59,129 nt of DNA from F1-120-MAGs118 sp013360535 (lineage in GTDB: Bacteria; Planctomycetota; UBA1135; GCA-002686595): positions 1-59,129 of the forward strand of contig JAPKHC010000040.1 in NCBI GenBank assembly GCA_026647215.1, written 5' to 3'. Position 1 is the first letter of the stretch. Each line of letters starts with the position of its first letter. Made by a program: the position numbers and the translations under genes. Positions 1 to 7,999 of this stretch are shown here, piece after piece. The notes beneath the pieces are model-generated. The model was not told where the DNA came from and ran no database searches. It saw only the letters and a list, made by a program, of their open reading frames with translations.

Positions 1-1
1 G

Positions 2-133
2 CAGGCCGTCGCCGACACGCTCGCGAGCGGCGCCGCACCGGAAGCGGACGGCGCACTCGGCCTCGAGACCGTGCGCGTGCTCTACGCCGCCTACGAGAGC
101 GCCGCCGAGGGCCGGCGCGTGCTGCTGCGCTGA
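2..133 (+). CDS. C-terminal end of a Gfo/Idh/MocA-like oxidoreductase (partial)
   Basis: Only the last 43 residues are present; the gene enters from the left edge in frame 2 and stops at TGA 131-133. The tail reads PEADGALGLETVRVLYAAYE followed by SAAEGRRVLL. This resembles the final helix of Gfo/Idh/MocA NAD(P)-dependent sugar oxidoreductases, which commonly end with an 'ALxTVRVLEAAYxSAxEGRxV'-type segment. In planctomycetes such enzymes often occur near DUF1080 3-keto-glycoside hydrolases, which fits the operon downstream, though that operon is on the other strand. No catalytic residues are visible, so the family call rests on this tail alone. Confidence 0.6.
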   Translation, partial: QAVADTLASGAAPEADGALGLETVRVLYAAYESAAEGRRVLLR

Positions 134-217
134 CTCATGCAGCGCGGGCGACACGCAGCAAACTGCGAATCGCCCGCGACACGGTCCATGCGCAGGTCGA
201 GTGCCGGATCGTTCAGA

Positions 218-1387
218 TCACGGGGCGTAGGTCAGCTCGACGGCATCCGAGAGGTTCGTGGCCTTGCCGGCCGGCGGATCCCTGAACCACGCTTGCACCT
301 GAACCTTGTTGCCCGCCGACCAAGGGTTGCCGAGCGCGGTCGGGTTGGCGGCCTGGAAGGCGTTCCAGTCGAGCGACAGCGTGCCGTCGCAGGCGCCGAC
401 GGTGCCGCCCGAGACTTGCGTGTTCGAACGCTGCGTCGGCGCCTTCACGCACAGGAAGCTCGACGTGTTCCACGCCTGGATGAGCTGGCCCGAGACCGAA
501 TAGAAGATCAGGCCCGACTTCTGGCCTTCGACGTTGGCGACCGAGATGTTGCAGGCGTTGGCGAAGGTCACGCTCGGGTTGGCCGACGCGGAGATGGCCG
601 CGACGCAGCCGTTGGTCGTCGTGCCCGCGGTGCAGTACGTGATCGGGCCCGTCGGCGTACCGTCGGACGCGGACCAGTTGTCCACGGCCGGGTTGTTGAA
701 GCAACCGATCCCGAAGCCAGTGCCGAGGACCGGGGCCAAGTTGAGCACGCCGTTGGTCTCGAAATGCTCGTCGACGGTGCCGTCGAAGTTGTTGTCGATG
801 TCGACGTTCGCCGTGTCGCCATTGTTGGTGAAGTAGCAGGTCATGCGGCCGGAGGCGGTCGGCGTGACGAGCGGGAAGCTGGTGCCGGTCTGGCCCGTCC
901 AGGACGAACCGTTGATGCCGCGGTAGAAGTACACGCGGTCGTAGAACCCGTTCGAGTCGTTGTCCTGCACCTTCAGGAACACGTTGTCGGTCTGCGACGA
1001 GATGCCGAACACCAGCGCGACGTACACGAGCGACGAGCCCTGGATCTTGGGCAGGAAGTCGATCGAGGCCACGGCGTTCGCGTAGCTGCTCGCGGCACTC
1101 GCGTGCCGTGTCCACTGGCTCGACGAACCCGTGGCCCAGCCGCGATTCGTGTCGATGCCGAAGGAGCCGGTCTGGGGCAGCCAGTCCGGACCGAGCGTGG
1201 CGGCGTCGGGGCGGTTGAAGTTGTCGGACCACGCGCCAACCAGCGACGAGAGCGGCGTCGAGGGCACGGTGGAAACGGCGGGGAGCGCGTTGGGCGTCGA
1301 GCCTGCGCCTTGCGTTGCGTCGAAGGCCGGGCCGGACTGGGCGAACAATGCGGGAGCGAAGAGGAAGGCGGCGATCGGACGAAGCAT
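218..1387 (-). CDS. Secreted jelly-roll-like protein with planctomycete C-terminal module (paralogue A)
   Basis: 389-residue predicted extracellular protein of unknown function. ATG at 1387 is preceded by AGGAG at good spacing, and the N-terminus (MLRPIAAFLFAPALFAQS) is a signal peptide; an upstream in-frame start would bury it. Residues about 50-220 look like a concanavalin/LamG-type beta sandwich (DNFNRPDAATLGPDW, then alternating strands with DNDSNGFYD and DIDNNFDGT acidic turns that may bind calcium). From YCTAGTTTNGC to the end is a separate module of about 150 residues that includes LCVKAPTQR, DGTLSLDWNAF and QAWFRDPPAG. The same architecture recurs at 32427-33524 and 33744-34820, and a diverged module ends the protein at 15786-17066. 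No enzymatic motif is seen. Confidence 0.8.
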   Translation of the reverse strand: MLRPIAAFLFAPALFAQSGPAFDATQGAGSTPNALPAVSTVPSTPLSSLVGAWSDNFNRPDAATLGPDWLPQTGSFGIDTNRGWATGSSSQWTRHASAASSYANAVASIDFLPKIQGSSLVYVALVFGISSQTDNVFLKVQDNDSNGFYDRVYFYRGINGSSWTGQTGTSFPLVTPTASGRMTCYFTNNGDTANVDIDNNFDGTVDEHFETNGVLNLAPVLGTGFGIGCFNNPAVDNWSASDGTPTGPITYCTAGTTTNGCVAAISASANPSVTFANACNISVANVEGQKSGLIFYSVSGQLIQAWNTSSFLCVKAPTQRSNTQVSGGTVGACDGTLSLDWNAFQAANPTALGNPWSAGNKVQVQAWFRDPPAGKATNLSDAVELTYAP

Positions 1388-1558
1388 GGGGCGTGTCTCC
1401 TGGATGGTTCTAGCGCGAGCGGGCGAGGGGCCTGACCCGCTCCTGTCTCGCCCGAATCTACTGCGTTCGCGCCATTTGGGTGATGCTCGCGCAGAATTCG
1501 GGCGACACACGACGCCTGACGCCCCGCCCGAATGCGGAGCGCGCCGGCCGGTGAGTTG

Positions 1559-4219
1559 TCAGCGCAGCTCGCGGATCTCGAGGTCCTTGGCGCGGATCAC
1601 GGAGCCTTCGTGGTGCTGCTGCAGCGCGATGTGGCCCGCGGCGTGCTTGCGTTCCTTGTCGAGGTACTCGTTGACGAGGACGTGGTTGACGCGGATCTGG
1701 ATGCGCGTGCCCTCGGGCTCGTCCTTGCAGAGCACGTGGTAGTCGAACCAGGTGTCCTGCGGGATGAGCTGGGCCTTGAGCAGCGAGTAGTGGTACAGCG
1801 AGCCGGTCTTGACCGGATCGGCGTGCGTGCTGTTGATCTGGGCCTCGTAGCCTTCGGGCCAGTTGGGCCCGAATTTCGTGCGGAAATACAGCCCCGAGTT
1901 GCCGCCGCCGTTGATGCGGAGCTTGGCGCGCACCTCGAAGTCCTTGTAGTCGCCGCGCGGGCTGAAGAGGTGGCTCGCGTTGCCGCGACCGACGATCTCG
2001 CCGTTCTCGACGACCCACTTGCCTTCGTTGGAAATCTGCCAGCCGTCGAGCGTCGCGCCGTCGAAGAGCTTGACCCAGTCGGTGCGCTCGTCGACGTTCT
2101 CGCGCGACTTCACGCGCACGCCGCGAATCGCGACGGGACCGTGGTCACCTTGGATGCGCAGCGGGCCGTGGGCCACTTCGCCCTCGTAACCGCCGGCGGT
2201 CGGCGTCGGCACTTCGACTTCCTCCTGCAGGAGCGTGTCGTCGATCATCACGCGCTTGAACTTCGCGTTGGCGATCTTCTTGCCCTGCGCATCGAAACGC
2301 GGCGCCTGGAAGCTGCCGCTGAGCGAATGCCAGCGCCCCGCACCGCGGAACGTGTTGAACGTCGGCGCGCTGCCGGGCCACTTCTTCGCGTCGGCGCCGG
2401 CGTAGATGCCGCCACAATCGCCGGGAGCGAGCTGCGTGACACCGGACGAGTCGCGCAGTTGGACCTCGTAGCGTCCCATCAGGTAGATGCCGGAATTGCC
2501 GCCTTCGGGCAGCAGGAACTGCACCGAGAAGTCGATGTCGCCGTACTCGAAGCGCGACACGAGATCTCCCGCCTCGCCACCGAGGTTGTTGAGCGCGGCT
2601 CCGCCCCAGTCGTCGGCCTTCGCGTCGACGTTGACGACGAGCTGCTTCTTGTCTTCGCCGAGCTTGACCTCGCTCTGCTGCCAGCCCTTGCCGTTCCATG
2701 CCGCGAGCGCATCACCGTGCGTGAGGAACAGCACACCTTCGTTGCCACTCTCGCGCGCTTCGGGCTGCTCGACGAGCTTCGCGACGTGCGCGGTCTTTTG
2801 CGGATAGCCCGGCAACTGGTTGACGGTGTAGGCGAATTCGTCGTGCAGGAGCTCCGCACCGGATTCGGCACGCACTCCCACAAGCTTCACGCGCGCGACC
2901 ATGCCGGCTTCGAGCCCGTGCACGCGCATCGTCACCGTGCGCTGGTCCTCGCTCAGCGCCGTCGACACCACAGCACGCGGCGTCACGTGCTGCAGCGGTG
3001 AGCCGTACTCCCACCAGTAGTTGTAGTCGTATTGCTTCACCTCCGCGGCCGCGAACACGTTCGCGACGGCGCGCGAAACCGTGTCGGTGAAGCGGATCTC
3101 GAAGCCATCGGTGAGCAAGTGCACGTTCTCGATCTCGAACGGCTTCTTGCCGGTCCAGCGCAAGCGACCGATGCCGTCGCCCGGCGGCTGACCGCCCCAG
3201 CCGCGGTCGGTGAAGCCGCAGAACAGCGTTCCATCGGGAGCGAAGCGCAAGCGCACGTTCGAGCCGACCTTGTGGCGGAACGGCACGACCCAGCCCTGGT
3301 ACTCGCCCTCGACCACTTCCATGCCGGCGCGCAGCACGTACCCGTTCGTCATCTCCGCGACGAACATCTGCCCGCCGAACGGCCCGAACTTGCCGCCGGT
3401 CGTGTCCTCGACGAGGTTGCCCGTCGAGCGCGACCAGTCGTAAGGCAGCCAGATCGCCGCGCGCGCGCGCTCGACCTTCGGCGCGTCGGTGTCGCTCGCC
3501 GTGCGACCGTTGTCGCGGTAGTCCGGCGTCCAGTTGAGCGACGCGGGATGGCCGAAAAACGCGCCGTCCTTCACGTGGAAGATCGGGCAGGCCGGCATCC
3601 AGTCGCCCTGATTGTCCGTGTAGAAGATGTCGCCCTTCGAGTTCGCACCGAGGCCCGCGGGGCTGCGCGCACCGCTCGCGACCGGCTCCCACGAACCATC
3701 GGGCTTGATGCGCAGCACCCAGCCGCGATACGGCGCGACCGAACGCCCGTGCCACCACTTCTGGTCGGAGAACGAGACGTTGAGCGACGCGTAGAAGTTG
3801 CCCTGCGCATCACGCGGCAGGCCGAAGCCGAACTCGTGGTAGTGGCCCGAGTAGCCCCAGCCTTGGCTGAACGTGTCGATGCGATCGCACGTGCCGTCGT
3901 TGTCCTCGTCGACGAGCTTCGAGAGCTCGCCGCGCTGCAAGACGAAGATCTCGCCGTTCACGACCTCGAGGCCGAGACCTTCGTGCAGGCCTTCGGCGAA
4001 GAGCGAGAACTTCGCGTCGGCGGCGTTTTCCGCGAGCGGGTTCTCGATCAGCCACACCTGGCCACGGCGCGTCGAGCACACCATGCGCCCGTCCGGCAGG
4101 AAGTCGAAACCACCGACCTCGAGTCGCTCGCCCTTGGGCGGCACGAGGTAGTCGACCTTGTAGAAGTCAGCTTCGCTCGCCGCGATCGCGGCAGCCTGGA
4201 AGAAGAGCGGGACGATCAC
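1559..4219 (-). CDS. Secreted sorbosone-dehydrogenase-like beta-propeller fused to two DUF1080 domains
   Basis: 886 residues starting with GTG at 4219, which overlaps the TGA of the upstream cytochrome gene (GTGA); AAGGAG lies 8 nt before it, and VIVPLFFQAAAIAASEA is a signal peptide. Residues about 20-480 form a propeller of the L-sorbosone dehydrogenase/PQQ-type sugar dehydrogenase group (GFDFLPDGRMVCSTRRGQVW, SGHYHEFGFG, DNQGDW, FGPFGGQMF), with a DEDNDGTCD acidic loop. Two DUF1080 (3-keto-disaccharide hydrolase, LamG-like) domains follow at about 520-700 and 714-886, each with the GGNSGIY/GGNSGLYFR signature; the second begins with LFDGATLDGW. Family knowledge suggests oxidation of a sugar and cleavage of the 3-keto-glycoside; the coupling within one polypeptide is inference. 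It is the last gene of a five-gene operon. Confidence 0.85.
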   Translation of the reverse strand: MIVPLFFQAAAIAASEADFYKVDYLVPPKGERLEVGGFDFLPDGRMVCSTRRGQVWLIENPLAENAADAKFSLFAEGLHEGLGLEVVNGEIFVLQRGELSKLVDEDNDGTCDRIDTFSQGWGYSGHYHEFGFGLPRDAQGNFYASLNVSFSDQKWWHGRSVAPYRGWVLRIKPDGSWEPVASGARSPAGLGANSKGDIFYTDNQGDWMPACPIFHVKDGAFFGHPASLNWTPDYRDNGRTASDTDAPKVERARAAIWLPYDWSRSTGNLVEDTTGGKFGPFGGQMFVAEMTNGYVLRAGMEVVEGEYQGWVVPFRHKVGSNVRLRFAPDGTLFCGFTDRGWGGQPPGDGIGRLRWTGKKPFEIENVHLLTDGFEIRFTDTVSRAVANVFAAAEVKQYDYNYWWEYGSPLQHVTPRAVVSTALSEDQRTVTMRVHGLEAGMVARVKLVGVRAESGAELLHDEFAYTVNQLPGYPQKTAHVAKLVEQPEARESGNEGVLFLTHGDALAAWNGKGWQQSEVKLGEDKKQLVVNVDAKADDWGGAALNNLGGEAGDLVSRFEYGDIDFSVQFLLPEGGNSGIYLMGRYEVQLRDSSGVTQLAPGDCGGIYAGADAKKWPGSAPTFNTFRGAGRWHSLSGSFQAPRFDAQGKKIANAKFKRVMIDDTLLQEEVEVPTPTAGGYEGEVAHGPLRIQGDHGPVAIRGVRVKSRENVDERTDWVKLFDGATLDGWQISNEGKWVVENGEIVGRGNASHLFSPRGDYKDFEVRAKLRINGGGNSGLYFRTKFGPNWPEGYEAQINSTHADPVKTGSLYHYSLLKAQLIPQDTWFDYHVLCKDEPEGTRIQIRVNHVLVNEYLDKERKHAAGHIALQQHHEGSVIRAKDLEIRELR

Positions 4220-5328
4220 TGGGCAAGCTCCTTTTCGAGCGCTTCGGCGAGTTTCGGCGCCCACGCGGGCAACCGGATCGAGGTCACCGTCCACTGTTCC
4301 GCAACGGAGGAGGTCATTTCTCGAAATACCGCGGTCACATCGACTCCATCCTTGTCGCGTCGTTGCGCGAGCCAGTGAACGCCTATGCCGTCGCTCTCTT
4401 CCGCGCCGTCGAGCTTGAACGCGAGCGCAACCTCCATCTGACTCCCCGGCTGCACGCGGATCGAACGCACGAGCGCCGCACCGAACGACGTAGTGTGCGA
4501 GCGGACTTCCTCGTGAACCGTCGCGAGCACGCGCCCGTTGCCTTCGTGGTCGCGCAACTCGAACTCGAGCCCGGCCGAGGCCTTCGTCGCGAACGTGCTC
4601 TTGAGCACGCGCCGCTGCGCGCCCATCGGCGCGTAGCTCGACTCCGGCTTCGGCTTCACGCTCACCTCGAGCCCGTCCGCGCGATCCCAGATCACGCGGC
4701 CCAGCGGCTTCAAGTACGCGCCGCCGCGGTCGCCCCAGTCCTCGCGGTCCGCGAAGCGGCCCATGCGCACGCCGAGCAGGCGCACGTTGTTCAGGTCGTA
4801 TTCGAACGTGAGGCCCTCGGGCGTGCCGACGAGCAATCCACGCGTCGTCTCCTTCGCACCATCGGTGATCGGCGGCAGCTTGCCGCGCGCGACCACCGGG
4901 CGATCCTTGACGATCATCTCCGTGTTGCGCGGCTTGTCGTTCTCGCGCTTGGGCATCAGCGTGCGCACGTGCCCGATCACGAGCTCCATCTGCTCGTCGT
5001 CGAGCACGCCCTTGAAGCTCGGCATCGGCGAACGCCCGGGAATTCCTGACGTGATCGTGCGCTTGAGCTGCTCGGGGCTGTCGCCGAACGCGAAGCCACC
5101 TTGCTTGAAGTCGCGCGCCTGCAGGCCCATCTGCGTGATCGTCGGGCCGCGGCCGTCGCCGTTGTCGTTGTGGCAGCCGGCGCAGTGGCGCGTGTAGAGC
5201 CACTTGCCGTCTTGAACCGGCTCGTCACTTTCCTGCGCACGCGGAACGGGAGAGAAGGACGCAGCCGCGAGCGAGGCGGCCCCGAGGGCGGCGCCAAGGA
5301 ACGCGACGAACAGAGGGAGTTTTCGCAT
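4216..5328 (-). CDS. Secreted mono-haem cytochrome c with C-terminal beta domain
   Basis: 370 residues with an N-terminal signal (MRKLPLFVAFLGAALGAASL). One class I cytochrome c site is seen, CAGCH at residues 49-53, with NDNGDGRGP after it and a candidate methionine ligand in RSPMPSF. Only the first third is cytochrome; residues about 140-370 are a beta-rich domain of unknown family (VKDRPVVARGKLPPITDGAK onward). The stop overlaps the GTG of the propeller-DUF1080 gene by two bases, so translational coupling is likely. It probably passes electrons from the dehydrogenase-like propeller to the respiratory chain; that is inferred from gene order. No clear Shine-Dalgarno precedes the ATG. Confidence 0.85.
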   Translation of the reverse strand: MRKLPLFVAFLGAALGAASLAAASFSPVPRAQESDEPVQDGKWLYTRHCAGCHNDNGDGRGPTITQMGLQARDFKQGGFAFGDSPEQLKRTITSGIPGRSPMPSFKGVLDDEQMELVIGHVRTLMPKRENDKPRNTEMIVKDRPVVARGKLPPITDGAKETTRGLLVGTPEGLTFEYDLNNVRLLGVRMGRFADREDWGDRGGAYLKPLGRVIWDRADGLEVSVKPKPESSYAPMGAQRRVLKSTFATKASAGLEFELRDHEGNGRVLATVHEEVRSHTTSFGAALVRSIRVQPGSQMEVALAFKLDGAEESDGIGVHWLAQRRDKDGVDVTAVFREMTSSVAEQWTVTSIRLPAWAPKLAEALEKELAQ

Positions 5329-5453
5329 GGTGGGTAGCCCGGACACCGGCCCGGAGAGGGCGAGCAGTTTGCCCGCGCGCGGCGCATCGCGAAAGCTCGC
5401 GCGCGCACCCATCCCGGAAAAATTCGCGTTCGTCGACGAGGCCTGAAGCGCTC

Positions 5454-6515
5454 TCAGCCGAACATCTGCGTCCACAGGTGCTCGCTGCGGCCGAGCGCCA
5501 TGCGCGCGTGGCTGCCGAGCATGTTCTTGTGGTGCCCGGGGCTGTACCACCAGGCGAGGTTCGCGTCCGCGCCGGTCTGCTGGCCCGCGGCGATGTTCTC
5601 GGCGCCGGCGCTCGTGCCGAAGCGCGCCGCGCGATCCCACGGCGTCTTCTTGCCCGGAACGGGCGATTCGTGCGCGAAAAAGCCGAGCGTGCGCATGTCG
5701 TTCGAGTGGTCGCGGGCCGCGGCGCACAGCTTGACGTCGCACAGGAGCGCGTTGAGGCCGAGCAGCACTCGCAGGCGGTTGAGGTCGAGAATCCCCGCCG
5801 CTTCCTCGGGCTCCGCGAGCTCCGGCGCCATCGCGCGGTTCTTCGCGAACACGTCGCGGTCGCCGTCGCTCATCGGCGTCGCCATCAGGCAGGCCCACGC
5901 TTCGGCCTGCTCGAGTTCGGGCCAGCGGTTGACCGGATCGGCGAGCGGCTTGCCGCGCTTCTTCTCCGGAATGCCCCAATTGCAGCGCTGCCACAGCGCG
6001 TGGTCCTGCTCGATGTCAAACAGTTCGTTCGAGAGCGTGTCGCGCGTCGCCGCGAGCTCTGGTCTGGCTTCCAGGATCTGATCGAGCTGCACGAACAGCA
6101 GCTTCGAGAGCTTCTCGCGCGCCGGATCGCCTTCGTTGTGGATGCGTTCCTTGCTGAGCGCCGCATCCTTGCTCAGGTCGAGAACGGCCTTGCGCGCCGT
6201 CTCGATCTCCGCGAGCGCCGCCTTGTCGAGCCGCCCTTCGACCAGCTTGCGCGCCGCCTTCTCGAAATCCGCGAGGTAGGCCTTCTCCGTCTTCTTCACG
6301 TGCTCGTCGGTGCGCTGGATGCGCTCCTCGACGATCTTCTGCAACGTGCGCGCGCCATTCTCGCCGAACGCGAGCAGCTTCTCCTCGAGCGCGATGCGCT
6401 CGTCGAGCGTGAGCTTGGGGTTGCGCAGCCGCGTCGCGATCTCCGCCACGGCGTCCTGCGGCGCCACGAGGGCCGCAGGCGCGAGCAACGACAGGCACAG
6501 GACGCGCGTCAACAT
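5454..6515 (-). CDS. Secreted CAP/SCP-domain protein with N-terminal helical region
   Basis: 353 residues; ATG at 6515 opens a signal peptide (MLTRVLCLSLLAPAALVA). Residues about 20-220 are charged and helical and may form a coiled coil (EEKLLAFGENGARTLQKIVE and similar). Residues about 245-353 are a CAP (cysteine-rich secretory/SCP) domain: LNRLRVLLGLNAL, AARDHSNDMRTLGFFAHESP, GAENIAAG, WWYSPGHHKNML and a terminal WTQMFG. The paired His/Glu residues of the CAP cleft (HS, AEN, SPGHH) are all present. Bacterial CAP proteins are poorly characterised. The gene lies inside the propeller/cytochrome operon, 47 nt after the upstream gene. Confidence 0.88.
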   Translation of the reverse strand: MLTRVLCLSLLAPAALVAPQDAVAEIATRLRNPKLTLDERIALEEKLLAFGENGARTLQKIVEERIQRTDEHVKKTEKAYLADFEKAARKLVEGRLDKAALAEIETARKAVLDLSKDAALSKERIHNEGDPAREKLSKLLFVQLDQILEARPELAATRDTLSNELFDIEQDHALWQRCNWGIPEKKRGKPLADPVNRWPELEQAEAWACLMATPMSDGDRDVFAKNRAMAPELAEPEEAAGILDLNRLRVLLGLNALLCDVKLCAAARDHSNDMRTLGFFAHESPVPGKKTPWDRAARFGTSAGAENIAAGQQTGADANLAWWYSPGHHKNMLGSHARMALGRSEHLWTQMFG

Positions 6516-6562
6516 GGGCGAGAGCAGGATAGCGCCTTCGACGATTCCCGTGGAGCCGCTGC

Positions 6563-7999
6563 TCAGCGCGGACGCCGCGCCAGCGTGTAGTAGGCCTTTT
6601 CGTGGAGGATCGGCTCGCCGTCCACGCCCACGAGTTTCGCGCGCAATTCGTGCACGTACCCCTCGCGCAGCGGCTCGACCACGAGCCGCGCGCGCAGGCC
6701 GTCGTCCGAAAGCTCGACGCCCTTCACCTCGCACTTCGCCGTGTCGGTCTCGTCGCTGCCGTAGGTCTCGTGCAGCAGGTACGTGTAACTCGAGAGCTCG
6801 TACGAGCTCGCTTCGCTCGCCACCTTGCGCTCCGCGGGCCGCGTGAACTCCAGCTCGAAGCCATCGGGCCGCGCACGCATCTCGCGGATCTCGAACGGCA
6901 CCTTGCCGGTCCACACGAGCCGCTGCAAACCCATCGTCTGCCCGCCGAGGCTCCCCCACCCACGATCGGTCTCGCCGCACAGGAGCTGCCCGTCGCGATC
7001 CCACGCGACGCGGATGATGCCGCACTGGAATCCGACGCGCAGCGGATAACACGCGCCCTGCCAGCGCCCGCCGACCTTCTCGAGCGACACGCGCATCACC
7101 GACGACTGGTACTGGTCGCACACGAGCATCTGCCCGCCGAAGGGCCCGAAGCGCCCGCCCGTTTCGTCCCACACGAAGCCCGCGGGCGAGCGCCCCATCT
7201 TGTCGTAAGGGAACCACACCGCCGGCAGCTTGAAGCTCGGCATCACGCCCTGCACGTCGGGCATCTTCATGCCATCCGGCGGCGCCGCAGGCTTCGTGAA
7301 CTTCCACAGCGGATCCTCGCAGGCGAACGTGCCCCACGGGTGTCCGTGGAAGTCGCCGGGTTCGAGGTGCGCGAGCTTGCTGGCGCCGCACCACTCGCCC
7401 TGGTTGTCGGTGTAGAAGAGGTCGCCCCACGGGCTGAAGCCGACACCGGCCGGCGAGCGCAGGCCGCAGGCCATCGGCGTCATCACGCCATCGGGGCTGA
7501 TTTTCAGCGCAAAGCCGCGCCATTTCGCGCGACCGTAAGGCTCGTCACCAAAGGGCTTGTTGGTCGTGATCCAGAAGTTGCCATCGCGATCGATGGCGGG
7601 CCCGAAGTTGTACTCGTGGTAGTTGCCGGAGATCGGCCACGCGTCGCAGATCGTCTCGAACTCGTCGGCGCGGCCGTCGCCGTCGGAGTCGCGCATGCGC
7701 GAGAGCTCGCCGCGCTGGATCACGTGGATCCAGCCGTCGCGCTCCGCGAGGCCGAGCGGCTCGTGCAAGCCTTGCGCGAAACGCACGAACTTCGGCTCCG
7801 GCCCGAAAGCGCCCGCGATCGACCAGACCTCGCCGCGCCGCGTGCAAGCGAGCACACGCCCGTCGGCAAGCTGCAGCAAGCCGCCGACCTCGAGCTCGAT
7901 GCCTTCGGGGATCTTGCAGGTCTCGATGCGCCAGTAGCGCGCCTCGCGCGAGTCGTCCTGCGCGAACGCGAGCGCCAGCGCCGCAAGTGTCGTGAGCAT
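6563..7999 (-). CDS. Secreted sorbosone-dehydrogenase-like beta-propeller
   Basis: 478 residues with signal peptide MLTTLAALALAFAQD. It is the stand-alone relative of the propeller at 1559-4219, sharing GGLLQLADGRVLACTRRGEV, SGNYHEYNFG, YTDNQGEWCG, FGPFGGQMLV and GETDRGWGSLGGQ, but has no DUF1080 domain. A DSDGDGRAD loop resembles a calcium-binding turn. Its start codon overlaps the stop of the five-haem lipoprotein by one base (TGATG), a strong sign of co-translation. It probably acts as an extracytoplasmic PQQ-type or cofactor-free dehydrogenase/lyase; the substrate cannot be read from the sequence. Confidence 0.85.
   Translation of the reverse strand: MLTTLAALALAFAQDDSREARYWRIETCKIPEGIELEVGGLLQLADGRVLACTRRGEVWSIAGAFGPEPKFVRFAQGLHEPLGLAERDGWIHVIQRGELSRMRDSDGDGRADEFETICDAWPISGNYHEYNFGPAIDRDGNFWITTNKPFGDEPYGRAKWRGFALKISPDGVMTPMACGLRSPAGVGFSPWGDLFYTDNQGEWCGASKLAHLEPGDFHGHPWGTFACEDPLWKFTKPAAPPDGMKMPDVQGVMPSFKLPAVWFPYDKMGRSPAGFVWDETGGRFGPFGGQMLVCDQYQSSVMRVSLEKVGGRWQGACYPLRVGFQCGIIRVAWDRDGQLLCGETDRGWGSLGGQTMGLQRLVWTGKVPFEIREMRARPDGFELEFTRPAERKVASEASSYELSSYTYLLHETYGSDETDTAKCEVKGVELSDDGLRARLVVEPLREGYVHELRAKLVGVDGEPILHEKAYYTLARRPR

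Noticed and set aside
7207..7540. Additional CGTAAGG matches (near 7207, 7528 and 3439)
   Set aside because: All are inside coding sequence and lack CGTC after 15 nt, so they are not counted as sigma-factor promoters.
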